A stretch of 64,000 bases of DNA from Ignavibacteriales bacterium (GTDB lineage: Bacteria > Bacteroidota > Ignavibacteria > Ignavibacteriales > Ignavibacteriaceae): positions 62,001 through 126,000 of the forward strand of contig JADJIH010000021.1 of NCBI GenBank assembly GCA_016707115.1, given 5' to 3'. Both the position numbers and the translations under genes were made by a program. Within the stretch, counting starts at the first letter, position 1, and the number at the start of each line of letters is the position of its first letter. Below are positions 27,113-37,021 of this stretch, piece after piece. Under the pieces are notes generated by a model. The model made no database searches. It had not been told where the DNA came from and saw nothing but the letters and a program-made list of their open reading frames with translations.

Positions 27113-27885
27113 CGATGTTTGGAATAATTGATTTTATTATAGTTATTCTAATTTTTATCAGGATATCAACTGCATTAATATCATCCCCGGTTTTTGGCAG
27201 CAAAGTAATTCCAACACTTCCCAAAATATTCCTTTCTATCGTTATCGCGTACATAGTTTATCTTACAATAGACCGTTCTGCTATAAGTGCTGTTCCATCT
27301 GGATATATGATCATAATACTTTCAATTAAAGAAGCAATAACAGGATTGGTAATCGGGTTTATGCTGCAGTTTGTTTTCTGGGGAGTATCGTATGCCGGAA
27401 CATTGATCGGGTTTGATATGGGATTAACAATGGCAGAAGTCTTTAATCCAAGTGCGGATGAGAGTAATAATATTATTGGCGAATTTCTTTATTACGGTGC
27501 TCTAATGATATTTTTTATTATTAATGGACATCATTATATCATCAGCTCATTAAAGCATTCATTCTCTGTAATTCCATTAGGTAAATTTACACTTACAAAA
27601 CCGGTGTATGATTTAATAATTGTTTATGCCGCATCAGTTTTTGTAATTGCAGTTAAAATTGCTTCACCAATTATGGTTTCCTTTTTTCTTATTCACATTG
27701 CAGAAGGCATTGTATCCCGAATCATTCCACAGATGCAGGTGTTCTTTGTTACGCAACCGCTAAAAATCGGAATTGGCTTATTAATGCTTGCGGCTATTAC
27801 TCCGCTTTACTTGTATATAATAAAAAATCTTTTGCAGGATTATGAAAGCAAATTGTATAATCTTATAGAAGCGATGGGAATATAG
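27109..27885 (+). CDS. fliR: flagellar export gate protein FliR
   Basis: FliR completes the export gate with FliP and FliQ. The 258-residue protein has several hydrophobic helices; the family pattern is RISTALISSPVFGSKVIPTL at the N-terminus and VSYAGTLIGFDMGLTMAEVF in the middle, where G-x-x-I-G/D-x-Q/G-M-G is conserved. The C-terminal half (VFFVTQPLKIGIGLLMLAAI) also matches. It lies between fliQ (overlap) and flhB (1-bp gap), the usual order. Confidence 0.96.
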   Translation: MTMFGIIDFIIVILIFIRISTALISSPVFGSKVIPTLPKIFLSIVIAYIVYLTIDRSAISAVPSGYMIIILSIKEAITGLVIGFMLQFVFWGVSYAGTLIGFDMGLTMAEVFNPSADESNNIIGEFLYYGALMIFFIINGHHYIISSLKHSFSVIPLGKFTLTKPVYDLIIVYAASVFVIAVKIASPIMVSFFLIHIAEGIVSRIIPQMQVFFVTQPLKIGIGLLMLAAITPLYLYIIKNLLQDYESKLYNLIEAMGI

Positions 27886-27886
27886 A

Positions 27887-28966
27887 ATGGCTGAGCAAGA
27901 CGGCAAAGAAAAAACCGAACAACCGACCGGGAAAAAGTTAGATGATGCCCGCAACAAAGGCCAGGTAGCACGCAGTCGCGAAGTAAATTCACTTGCAGTT
28001 TTTGGTACTGGATTTACTATGCTTTACTTATTCCAAGGTTTTATAGGATCAAGAATAGAGCATTTTACAGTATCGATATTTGATTCTTTAGATACATTTC
28101 CTAATCGTCTTTCGATGATAAGCAGTTTTATGATGGACTGGTCAATCTTTTTTGCAATAACTCTTGCTCCTATAATGGTGGGACTTCTAATAATGGTTTT
28201 TGCTGCAAACATAGCACAAGTTGGTATTAAATTAAGTCCCCAGGCACTCTCATTAAAGTTTGATAAGCTTAATGTATTTAAGGGAGTTAAAAATCTTATC
28301 TCTGCAAAATCATTAGCTGAAGTTGGCAAATCACTATTCAAGTTAGCACTTGTTGGATTGTTTACATACTATATACTTGATGATCTTATTACATCAGCAA
28401 CTGAACTGGAATCTTATAGTATAAATGAGATATTAGCTTTTATGCTGGATTCAGCTTTTGCACTTATCTGGAAAATCGGACTTGTATACCTTGCAATTGC
28501 AGCCGCAGATTTTGCATGGGAAAAGTTCAAGTTTAATAAAGATATGATGATGACTAAGGAAGAAGTTAAAGAAGAATGGAAGCAGACAGAAGGCGATCCT
28601 CAGATCAAATCAAGAATTAAAAAATTAATGTATGAAGCATCTAAGCGAAGGATGATGAAAGATCTTCCTAAAGCAGATGTTGTTATTACAAATCCTACTC
28701 ACTATGCCGTTGCAATAAAATATGATATGCATAAAGATGCCGCACCTCAAGTAATTGCAAAAGGTGTTGATGATCTTGCTCAAAGAATTAAAGAAGTTGC
28801 AAAGCAGCATAATATTCCTATCCAGGAGAACAGAGAACTTGCAAGAGCGTTGTATAAAATGTGCGATATCGGAGATAAAATTCCGGCATCATTATTTAAA
28901 GCTGTAGCACAGGTTCTAGCATATGTTTATAATCTTAAAAAATCTAAGAAGAAAAGTATTGTGTAG
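27887..28966 (+). CDS. flhB: flagellar export switch protein FlhB
   Basis: FlhB switches export from rod/hook to filament substrates. The protein (359 residues) opens with KTEQPTGKKLDDARNKGQVA and SREVNS, a diagnostic N-terminus. It has four membrane helices and a cytoplasmic domain with the self-cleaving NPTH site (N269-P270 in VVITNPTHYAVAIKYD). The end (IPASLFKAVAQVLAYVYNLK) is typical. All functional features are intact. It sits between fliR and flhA. Confidence 0.97.
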   Translation: MAEQDGKEKTEQPTGKKLDDARNKGQVARSREVNSLAVFGTGFTMLYLFQGFIGSRIEHFTVSIFDSLDTFPNRLSMISSFMMDWSIFFAITLAPIMVGLLIMVFAANIAQVGIKLSPQALSLKFDKLNVFKGVKNLISAKSLAEVGKSLFKLALVGLFTYYILDDLITSATELESYSINEILAFMLDSAFALIWKIGLVYLAIAAADFAWEKFKFNKDMMMTKEEVKEEWKQTEGDPQIKSRIKKLMYEASKRRMMKDLPKADVVITNPTHYAVAIKYDMHKDAAPQVIAKGVDDLAQRIKEVAKQHNIPIQENRELARALYKMCDIGDKIPASLFKAVAQVLAYVYNLKKSKKKSIV

Positions 28967-28969
28967 CCT

Positions 28970-31020
28970 GTGATGAAAATGTTTGGTCGAAATAGTGATG
29001 TAGTTTTAGCCTTTGCATTAATTTTTATGCTCGGGTTAATGCTAATTCCATTGCCTGCAGGATTTCTTGATTTTTTTCTAGCACTAAGTATTACAGTATC
29101 AGTTCTGATTTTTGTAGTGTCATTGTTCATTCAATCACCACTAGATATATCAATATTCCCCGGATTGCTCTTAATTTCTACTCTTTTCAGACTGTCATTA
29201 AACATCAGCTCTACAAGATTAATTCTTATTGATGGATATGCCGGAAAAGTAATTGAAACATTCGGGCAGTTTGTTGTAAGCGGAAACTATGTTGTTGGAT
29301 TTATAATATTCATTATCCTTCTTATTGTACAATTTATGGTAATCGTAAAAGGATCAGGTCGTATTTCAGAAGTTGCCGCAAGATTTACTCTTGATGCAAT
29401 GCCCGGAAAACAGATGGCGATTGATGCTGACTTAAATACCGGATTAATAACCGAAGCTGATGCAAGAAAAAGACGTGATAACATTTCCCGTGAAGCAGAG
29501 TTTTATGGTGCTATGGATGGCGCGGGAAAGTTTGTAAAAGGCGATGCAATTGCCGGGTTAATAATAAGCGTTATCAATATTGTTGGTGGATTTATTATTG
29601 GTGTGGGACAAAGAGATCTTTCCATAGTAGAAGCATTACAGCAATACACTATTCTTACGATTGGTGATGGTTTAGTTTCTCAAATTCCAGCATTGCTCAT
29701 TTCTACAGCTGCAGGTATGGTTGTTACAAGAAGTGCAGCTGGAACGCCTCTTGATACACAGATTAAATCACAACTACTTGCAAATCCACGTGTTCTTGGA
29801 ATTGTTGCGGCTACAGTTATTATGTTTTCTTTTTTACCTGGAATGCCGACAATTCCATTTGTGTTTATTGGTTCAGTGCTAGGAGTTACCTCATTTGTTA
29901 AGAACAGAAATAAAAATAATGAAGCAACAGTTATTGAAGAAGAAATTGTAAGCAGTGAAAAAGGGGAGGATGTTGTTGAGCAATATTTGCAGGTTGATCC
30001 GATTGAGATTGAAATCGGCTATGGTTTAATTAGTCTTGTGGATGAATCGCAAGGTGGAAACTTATTCAATAAAATTTCTACTACAAGAAAATTTATTGCT
30101 TTGGAATTTGGTGTTTTAATTCCACCAGTTAGAGTTAGAGATAACCTGCAACTTTCTCCAAATGAATACATAATAAAAATTAAAGGAAACATTGTTTCAT
30201 CATTTGAAATTCATCCGGATAGATTCTTAGCAATGAATCCTGGCGGAATTGAAGATCAGATAGATGGAATGCCTACAAAAGATCCTGCATTTGGGTTACA
30301 AAGTTTTTGGGTAACACGAGAAGAAAAAGACAGAGCAGAACTTTTAGGTTTTACTGTTGTTGATGCAATCTCAGTTTTATCAACACATTTGCAGGAAACA
30401 CTAAAGACAAACTTTGATAAGATCTTAAGCAGACAGGCTGTTAAACAATTACTTGAAAATCTTAAGAAAGATTATCCTGCTGTTATCGATGATATTTCTG
30501 TTGATGTACTGCCTTTAGGTACAATACAAAAAGTATTGCAGAATCTGCTTAGAGAATTAATCCCAATCAAAGATCTTGTACAGATAATTGAAGCTTTAAT
30601 AGATTACTCGAAAGTAACTAAAAATATTGATGTGCTAACTGAATATGTACGGCATTCATTAAACAATACAATTGCAAATCTTTACAAAGATGGCAATGGA
30701 ATTATTCACGCGGCAGCAATAAGTGAAAACTTGAAGCATACATAACAGCGTCATTTCAAAATCAAAAAGACGCTGTGCAAACTTTAGGGTTAAATCCTGT
30801 TATGTTATCCGAACTAAAAAATAAAATGCAGATTATTGTTAATAAGTTTGATGCGCTCGGTTACAGACCAGTGTTTATAACGTCTGCAACGATAAGACCA
30901 TATTTTTATAGATTAATTAATTCATCATTCCCAAGTGTAACTGTTCTATCATACACAGAACTTCCATCGCAAATAGAAATAGAATTTATTGATAACCTGG
31001 AGATATCAAATGCAAATTAA
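28970..31020 (+). CDS. flhA: flagellar export gate protein FlhA, interrupted by a frameshift
   Basis: FlhA is the ion-driven export-gate ring protein. The frame from 28970 ends at 30745, about 90 residues early. Adding one A in the run 30726-30729 restores SEKLEAYITASFQNQKDAVQ and joins the frame running to 31020, which carries the typical FlhA end: SATIRPYFYRLINSSFPSVT and LSYTELPSQIEIE. The membrane domain has about eight helices with the conserved FHIPEP-type region (GRISEVAARFTLDAMPGKQM, followed by AIDADLN). The cytoplasmic domain starts near residue 310. Without repair, the chaperone-docking C-terminal subdomain would be lost. The end overlaps flhF by 11 bp. Confidence 0.95.
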
Positions 31021-32155
31021 AAAATATAGAGCATCTTCACTTAAAGAAGCTGCACAAATAATGAAATCTGAGTTAGGTGCCGAAGCCTTAATATTAGGCA
31101 CTAAAGTAGTTGCCGATGAAAATGATAGCAGACTAAAGCTATATGAGATTACTGCCGGTGTTGATAAATTTGAGATAGCAGAAGAAACGAAAGCAAAGGT
31201 TATAAAACAAAATCTTAGTCAAAGTAACTCATTTGCTGATGAAATGAAAAATATGTCTGCCAAGATTTATCAACAGAATCAAAATCAAAAACAAAGAATT
31301 ATTGAAACATATGGGGTAACTCCAAAAGTTGAAAATGAAGTTGAAACTCCTAAAGCAAAACCTGTTGAAAATGATAGAATGAAAGCTATTATTAAAAATC
31401 TTACTGAACGAGAAGTTCAGAAATCGGTTGTGCTTTCTATAATGGAGCAGCTTAAAAAGTATAAGAATTTTTTATCAAAGGATAATCTTGAAAATTATGT
31501 GCAAACTTGTCTAGGTTCTTTAATACTTACAAAGACTTTGGATTTGAATGTTAAAAAACAAAACAAAGTTATAGCACTTGTTGGTCCAACCGGAGTTGGA
31601 AAGACAACAACAATTGCAAAGCTTGCATTGATTGCAAAAATTATTCACAAACTTGATGTTGGATTAATTTCGATTGATACATACAGACTTGGCGCTATAG
31701 ACCAATTAAAAAGTTTTGCAGATGTGAGCCATACTGATTTTGTTGTAGCATATGAACCATCTGAAATGCCAGCATTAATGAAAAAATTTTCAAAGAAAGA
31801 TATTGTATTCATAGATACCGTTGGAAGAAATCATAAAAATGATGCACAACTTAAAACCAATTTGGATTTTCTTGAGTCTGTAAAAATTGATGAAACATTT
31901 CTTGTTCTGTCTGCAACCAGTTCAACAAGAAATCTTATAGAAATTGCGAAGAAGTTTAAGATATTTAATTACGGTGCTTTTATTATGAGCAAGATTGATG
32001 AAGCGGTTGTACACGGAAATATTATTAATCTTTCAACAAAAACGGGTAGCCCGATTGCCTTTTTAACTAATGGACAAACCATTCCCGATGATATTATTTC
32101 TGCTGATAAAGATTACATAGCAAATCTAATATATACAGGTCAACTTAGATCATGA
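31010..32155 (+). CDS. flhF: flagellar biosynthesis GTPase FlhF
   Basis: FlhF is an SRP-type GTPase that sets flagellum position and number, usually polar. I start at ATG 31010 (GGAG upstream at 30999-31002), inside the end of flhA. The 381-residue protein opens with the FlhF signature KKYRASSLKEAAQIMKSELG. It has a variable basic linker and the NG domain with P-loop GPTGVGKTT at residues 192-200, switch VGLISIDTYRLGAIDQLKSF, DTVGRNH and the SKID guanine motif. It overlaps flhG by 4 bp. The FlhF/FlhG pair implies controlled flagellar number. Confidence 0.96.
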   Translation: MQIKKYRASSLKEAAQIMKSELGAEALILGTKVVADENDSRLKLYEITAGVDKFEIAEETKAKVIKQNLSQSNSFADEMKNMSAKIYQQNQNQKQRIIETYGVTPKVENEVETPKAKPVENDRMKAIIKNLTEREVQKSVVLSIMEQLKKYKNFLSKDNLENYVQTCLGSLILTKTLDLNVKKQNKVIALVGPTGVGKTTTIAKLALIAKIIHKLDVGLISIDTYRLGAIDQLKSFADVSHTDFVVAYEPSEMPALMKKFSKKDIVFIDTVGRNHKNDAQLKTNLDFLESVKIDETFLVLSATSSTRNLIEIAKKFKIFNYGAFIMSKIDEAVVHGNIINLSTKTGSPIAFLTNGQTIPDDIISADKDYIANLIYTGQLRS

Positions 32156-33020
32156 CTGGTCAGCTTGACAGGATTCGTGAACTTGAGAAGTTATACAGCA
32201 CAGAAGAAAAAAATAATGTATCAGAAAAAATAGTTGTTGTAACTTCCGGCAAAGGTGGAACAGGAAAAACATTTTTTGCGGCAAACTTTGCTTATCAATA
32301 TTCAAAGACACATAAAGTATTGTTGATTGATGTTGATTTTAATTTATCAAATCTGCATTTATTATTTAATTCACATCCGCAAAAAACTTTAAATACTTTT
32401 TTTGAATCTAAAGCAATCTTTACTGAAATTATTTCAAGTTATAATTCTAATCTGGATATAATATTTGGTGATTCCGGATTATCAAGCTTAGATAAACCCA
32501 CTTTTAATCAGATCAATAAAATGTTTGGCGAGATTAATAATCTTTCAACCCAATATGATTTAATAGTTTTTGATTTAGGTGCCGGTATAAGTGACGAAAA
32601 CCTTCACATTTTATCAAAAGCAAAAACAAAACTTATTATTACCAATCCGGAACCAACAGCTTTGATGGATGCTTATGTGCTTATTAAACTATTAAAAAAC
32701 AATGATAATACTGATGGAATTTACATTGTAGTTAACAGATGTGTAGAAGAATCTGAAGGGAAACAGGCTTTCAAAATCTTAACTCAGCTGTTGATCATTT
32801 CTTAAAAGTTAGCGTAAACTTTCTTAATGAAATACCGGAATCTAATGAAGTTAGAAAGTCAATCATTGATCAAAAACTACTGGCAGAAAATAATCAAACA
32901 AATAAGGTAATCACATCAATTAATCATACTGCAGCCAAAATTAGTAAAATTCATCAAGTGTTGAATATTAACCAACCCGCACTTCAAAGCTCATCAATAA
33001 GCTTCAAAAACAGCCTCTAA
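32152..33020 (+). CDS. flhG: flagellar number regulator FlhG (MinD-like ATPase), interrupted by a frameshift
   Basis: FlhG is the MinD-family ATPase that restricts flagellar number together with FlhF. The deviant Walker A SGKGGTGKTFFAANFA and the following LLIDVDFNLSNLHLLF are clear. As sequenced the frame stops at 32805; adding one A in the run 32773-32776 restores NLNSAVDHFLKVSVNFLNEI and continues to the stop at 33018-33020 with a normal FlhG end. The N-terminal QLDRIRELEKLYS resembles the conserved DQA-x-x-LR activating segment only loosely. It closes the fliL-flhG operon, as the next promoter candidate follows at 33056. Confidence 0.92.
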
Positions 33021-33055
33021 TTAAAACAATTTAGCTTTTATTTCTACGTCGCTAT

Positions 33056-33071
33056 TGGTACAGGGTTTGCC
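33056..33071 (+). promoter_or_regulatory. sigma-54 (-24/-12) promoter for the small membrane protein and fliA
   Basis: TGGTACAGGGTTTGCC has GG and GC exactly ten bases apart, the TTGC -12 core intact, and one change in the -24 core. It lies in the 78-bp gap after flhG, about 27 bp before the next ATG. A sigma-54 promoter driving the sigma-28 gene fits the known class II to class III flagellar hierarchy of sigma-54-using bacteria. Confidence 0.7.
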
Positions 33072-33098
33072 TAACTGAAGCAAGGAATAAATAGAAAA

Positions 33099-33314
33099 AT
33101 GAATAAAATACTTATACAATTTGGCCTACTTATTTTCTGTTTTTCACTGATCTTTTTCAGTCAAAGAGGAATGCCTCTGCAGGATGTAGTAATGAAATCA
33201 TTCATAGTGTTTATTGCACTTACAATAGTGTTAAGTGTAGTAGTACTGTTTGTTTTCAAGATGATAAATAAAAATGAAACCTTAACACCAGTTGAATCTA
33301 AAAAAAGTGAGTAG
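33099..33314 (+). CDS. small two-helix membrane protein upstream of fliA
   Basis: A 71-residue protein with two predicted membrane helices (about 5-21 and 33-56) separated by a short loop (SQRGMPLQDVVMK) and a charged C-terminal tail rich in Lys and Glu. No family is recognised. It is the first gene after a good sigma-54 promoter match and ends 6 bp before fliA, so it should be co-expressed with sigma-28. Its size and topology are compatible with a small regulator or stator-associated peptide, but nothing in the sequence decides that. Confidence 0.7.
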   Translation: MNKILIQFGLLIFCFSLIFFSQRGMPLQDVVMKSFIVFIALTIVLSVVVLFVFKMINKNETLTPVESKKSE

Positions 33315-33320
33315 AGAAGA

Positions 33321-33956
33321 ATGCAAATGAATAACGCAGAACTCTGGCAGCAATTCAAACATAATCAATCGCCAATCTTGAAAAAGCAGATTATTCTTAA
33401 TTACGTAAACCTTGTGCATTACGTAATTCATCATTCCAAATTTGCAATAAACAGTATTCTTGATGAAAGAGACTACTTTCAATATGGAATTGAAGGATTG
33501 AACGAGGCGATTGATAGGTTTGATCCTGACTATGGAACTAAGTTTGAAACTTATGCAATCCAGAGAATCCGCGGAAAAATAATTGATGAGTTAAGAAAGC
33601 TTCAAAGCAAATTTAAAAATGATGCTAACGAATCATCAATTGAATCATTCTATACAAATGTTTCACTTAGCAGATCACCGGAAGATGAAGATGGCTACAC
33701 TTTGGGCGAAGTAATTGCGAATGATTCTGAGCCAGCATCAGTTACCGTTGAAAAAACCGAAATGAAAGAATATTTAATGAGTGCAATTAAAGAGTTAAAC
33801 GAAAGAGACAGATTGCTTTTGAGTTTATACTACTTTGAAAATCTAAACTACAAAGAAATTGCAGAGTTAATGAAAATAACAGTTTCAAGAGTTTCACAAA
33901 TTCACACAAGAATTGTTAAAGATCTTAAATCAAAATTATTGGTTTTAAATGACTAA
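33321..33956 (+). CDS. fliA: flagellar sigma factor FliA (sigma-28)
   Basis: The 211-residue protein is a sigma-70-family factor of the FliA type. Region 2 is ILNYVNLVHYVIHHSKFA and the DERDYFQYGIEGLNEAIDRF and YGTKFETYAIQRIRGKIIDE segments. Region 4 is the helix-turn-helix ELNERDRLLLSLYYFENLNY and KEIAELMKITVSRVSQIHTR. It directs late flagellar genes such as flagellin. An ATG at 33327 is an alternative start. No FlgM anti-sigma factor gene was found in the window. It overlaps the first HDOD gene by 8 bp. Confidence 0.94.
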   Translation: MQMNNAELWQQFKHNQSPILKKQIILNYVNLVHYVIHHSKFAINSILDERDYFQYGIEGLNEAIDRFDPDYGTKFETYAIQRIRGKIIDELRKLQSKFKNDANESSIESFYTNVSLSRSPEDEDGYTLGEVIANDSEPASVTVEKTEMKEYLMSAIKELNERDRLLLSLYYFENLNYKEIAELMKITVSRVSQIHTRIVKDLKSKLLVLND

Positions 33957-34827
33957 TTATTTAGAAAATACTGAAGTAATCCGCGAAAGGAATAAAAGAT
34001 TACTAACCGGAATTAGAAACCTTCCGTCAGTTCCATTTATTATGGTCGAAGTTTCCAAAATGTTAGATAACCCCAGAACCGGCGCTACTGATTTGGGGAA
34101 ACTTATCAGCAAAGATCAGGCGATGGTTGCAAAGATATTAAGCGTAGCAAACTCACCGTTGTATGGCTTACCGCGCAGAGTTTCTACTATTGAGTTCGCA
34201 ATTGTCATTTTGGGCTTCGACCACATTAAAAATATTGTTATTGCACTTTCTATGATGGAGGCTTTTAAAAGTAAAGAAGATAAAAACTGGAATCGCAGAG
34301 CTTTCTGGTTGCACTCATTAATTACAGCTAGTGCTGCAAAAAGAATTGCTGACGATCTTGGTTACAGAAAATCGGGCGAAGCTTTTACTTGTGGTCTTCT
34401 TCATGATCTTGGTATTTCAGTTATTCAAAGATATTTCTACGAAGGATTTAAAGAGATCTGCTCTTTAGTAAATGATCAGCAGATGAGATTTACAAATGCA
34501 GAGCAAAAAGTTTTGGGAATTTCTCATCAGGAAATAGGACAGTTCTTAATTGAAAAATGGAATCTGCCAGCTTCTCTTGGTGATGCAATTCTTTGTCATC
34601 ATAATCCATCAGAAGCAGAGCATGAAAGAGAAATGGCTGCAATAATTCACTTAGCGGATTATATGACCCAGCGTTTTGCAATGGGTGATTTAAACTGGGA
34701 TGAAAATTATGAATTAGATCTCGGTATCATCGATATACTTAATCTTGGTGATGAAAGTTATTTAGAAAGTTTTATACAAAGTTATGAACAATTATTCCGT
34801 GTTCAGATAGATTCAATTAAATTTTAA
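33949..34827 (+). CDS. HDOD domain protein (first of tandem pair)
   Basis: A 292-residue soluble protein made of an HDOD domain. Signatures are LPSVPFIMVEVSKMLDNPRT at the N-terminus, ISKDQAMVAKILSVANSPLY in the middle and GLLHDLGISVI as the HD-like core. HDOD proteins act as signalling scaffolds and adaptors without the full metal-binding set of HD phosphohydrolases. It overlaps fliA by 8 bp and is followed 10 bp later by a paralogue of similar length and order, so the pair arose by tandem duplication. A role in controlling flagellar gene expression or chemotaxis signalling is likely from context but not shown. Confidence 0.88.
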   Translation: MTNYLENTEVIRERNKRLLTGIRNLPSVPFIMVEVSKMLDNPRTGATDLGKLISKDQAMVAKILSVANSPLYGLPRRVSTIEFAIVILGFDHIKNIVIALSMMEAFKSKEDKNWNRRAFWLHSLITASAAKRIADDLGYRKSGEAFTCGLLHDLGISVIQRYFYEGFKEICSLVNDQQMRFTNAEQKVLGISHQEIGQFLIEKWNLPASLGDAILCHHNPSEAEHEREMAAIIHLADYMTQRFAMGDLNWDENYELDLGIIDILNLGDESYLESFIQSYEQLFRVQIDSIKF

Positions 34828-34837
34828 CGAGGAGACA

Positions 34838-35722
34838 ATGATAGCAGATACTCAAGATATTCTACAAAAAAGAGAAAGAACCGAAAAAGTTCTCACAAGT
34901 GTAGTAAACTTGCCGGTAATTCCAAAAGTGATGTTTGAAACAATTAAGCTTTTAGATAATAAATACACAACAGCCGGTGAACTGAATAAGGTTATCTCTA
35001 AAGATCAGGCTTTGTTAACAAAGATATTAACTATTGCAAATTCACCTTTGTATGGATTACAAAGAAAAGTTACAACAATAGAATACGCAATTTTAGTTCT
35101 TGGTTATCGCGAGTTAAAAAATATCATTTCTGCTCTTTCGGTTGCTGAAGCATTCAGAAATAAAACTGATAAATATCTTAACTCAAAAGAATTTATGCTT
35201 CACTCATATCTAACCGGAACAGCTTGTAAAAAACTTGCTTCAGATATCGGTTTTAATAATTCAGGTGAAGCTTTTATTGCAGGATTCTTACACGATATCG
35301 GAATTTCAATTATTCACAGATACTTACATTCCAGTTTCATAAATGTAACTGAGCTTGTTGAATCAAAAGGAATGACATTTAGAGACGCTGAATTGGATGT
35401 ACTTGGAATGACACACGAACAAGTTGGATTCTTCTTATTAGACCGCTGGAACTTTCCAAGGGAGATTTCAGATCCTATTCTTTCACATCACGCTCCCGAT
35501 GCTACAAGTTCAAGTCCGGTATTAAGCGCCGTTGTTAATCTCGCTGATTATATTACTAACAGATTAAAACTTACAAGTGCTCCATGGGATAACGATGTTA
35601 CCCTGAGTCCATTTTCAATGCAAAAGTTTAACCTGGAACGAGAACTTGATGTTGAAAGATTTATTGATGGATATAAAGACATTTTCTGGAATCAAATTGA
35701 ATTTGTAAGGTTTTTAAATTGA
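34838..35722 (+). CDS. HDOD domain protein (second of tandem pair)
   Basis: A 294-residue paralogue of the preceding HDOD protein. It aligns along its full length: LPVIPKVMFETIKLLDNKYT, ISKDQALLTKILTIANSPLY and GFLHDIGISIIHRYLH correspond block for block. Divergence is substantial, so the duplication is old. It has an AGGAGA Shine-Dalgarno-like stretch just before the ATG. The stop overlaps the TTG that probably starts the following kinase-like gene (TTGA). Function inferred only from family: a protein-interaction module that may sense or relay signals to the flagellar program. Confidence 0.88.
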   Translation: MIADTQDILQKRERTEKVLTSVVNLPVIPKVMFETIKLLDNKYTTAGELNKVISKDQALLTKILTIANSPLYGLQRKVTTIEYAILVLGYRELKNIISALSVAEAFRNKTDKYLNSKEFMLHSYLTGTACKKLASDIGFNNSGEAFIAGFLHDIGISIIHRYLHSSFINVTELVESKGMTFRDAELDVLGMTHEQVGFFLLDRWNFPREISDPILSHHAPDATSSSPVLSAVVNLADYITNRLKLTSAPWDNDVTLSPFSMQKFNLERELDVERFIDGYKDIFWNQIEFVRFLN

Positions 35723-37019
35723 GATTATTAAAAGAAAACAGGCGGGAGTATCAACCATTTTAAGTTCAGTTGAGCAATTAGAAAAAGCCAGCGATGGTAA
35801 ATACAAAATAAAAGTTAGAACAAATCTTCCATTGTCACGTGAGCAAGTTAGTGTGCTTTCAGGCGGAAATGTTAAAATAGATTTGTTATCATTTTCAGAA
35901 AAATTGAATTCACTTTATAAAAGTGAAGAGATTGTTGATGCCTTTAAATCTGAAGTAAGCAAATTATCATTTTTTTTAGATGCTGAAATATTTTCTCTTG
36001 ATGATAAGACAAGTGAATGCAAACCTATTAACAAATCCTGCAACCAGAAACTTTTTTACTACGTAAAGAATTTTTTGAAGAATGGAATTCTTGATTGGGT
36101 AGCAGAATCAAAAAATCCTAAATTCTTACCGTGGGATGTAGATAATGCAGCATCAACTTCAGGATTAAGTTGTTTGGTTGTTCCGATTTTCAGCAACAAC
36201 AGATTCTCCGGAGTTTTGGCCGCGCTAACTAATCTTAAGTATTTAAGTGAAGATTCATTTGAATATAGAACTCTGTTTACAATTCTAAATCAATCTTTTG
36301 CAAAATTAGAATTTGTTCGCTTAAGAGATGAGTTAAACAAAACATATTCTGAATATCAAATTCTCCAATCAAAACTTTTTAATGATTTTAAATTTGCTGC
36401 AATTGGCGAACTAACAAGCAAAAGTATTGAAGAGATTGGTTCACCACTTCAAGTTATTATGAGCTATTCAGATTTGCTTCAAAAAGAAAATCCGGATCTT
36501 GATGAAGAAGCAACTGAATTCATCAGGAGCCAGGTTCACACAATAAAAGAAATTCTTGATCGCTTAGGCAACTTTATAAACAACAGTGACAGCAAACCGA
36601 AATTATATTCGTGTTCAGTTAACACAGCTATTAATGATTTTTATAAAGTTATCGAGCATAGTTTACGAGCAGATTCTTGTGAGTGTGTTCTGGATCTTGA
36701 AGAAAACATTCCTTCAATTTTAAGCAACTATAACAGCTTAAAACAAATCTTTATGAATTCTTTTAGTTTAATAAATCCTTTGCGCGGCACAGGCGGTGGA
36801 ATAATTATACAGAGCCGCTACAGCAGCGAAACTATTATTGTAAAAATGCTCTTCACCGATACGATTGATTCTGTATCCAAAGAAGATAAAGATTTTGGAT
36901 TGAACATTTTAAAGCACCTTATGGATAAACACGAAGGCGAAATGAGATTTAGCAGTGATGCGGGCACCGGAACAAACTTAATATTTTCATTTCCATTAAA
37001 AAGAAAAATGAGAGAGTAA
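35719..37019 (+). CDS. GAF/histidine kinase-like protein lacking the phospho-acceptor His (pseudokinase), start region frameshifted
   Basis: The clean frame begins at 35832, but the upstream frame is already coding. One A added in the run 35730-35733 lets a TTG at 35719 (overlapping the previous stop as TTGA) read MRLLKRKQAGVSTILSSVEQ into it. A GAF-like domain (about residues 20-175 counted from 35832) precedes a helical dimerisation segment. Here the usual G-IAHEINNPL box reads SKSIEEIGSPL: the His codon is replaced by Glu at 36429-36431. The ATPase region keeps only traces of N- and G-boxes (FTDTIDS instead of DTGxGI). It is probably a non-catalytic adaptor within the flagellar operon. No membrane helix. 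Confidence 0.8.
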
Positions 37020-37021
37020 TA

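Noticed and set aside
30775..31020. Separate 81-residue gene after flhA
   Set aside because: It is the missing C-terminus of FlhA; one added base joins it in frame with typical FlhA sequence.
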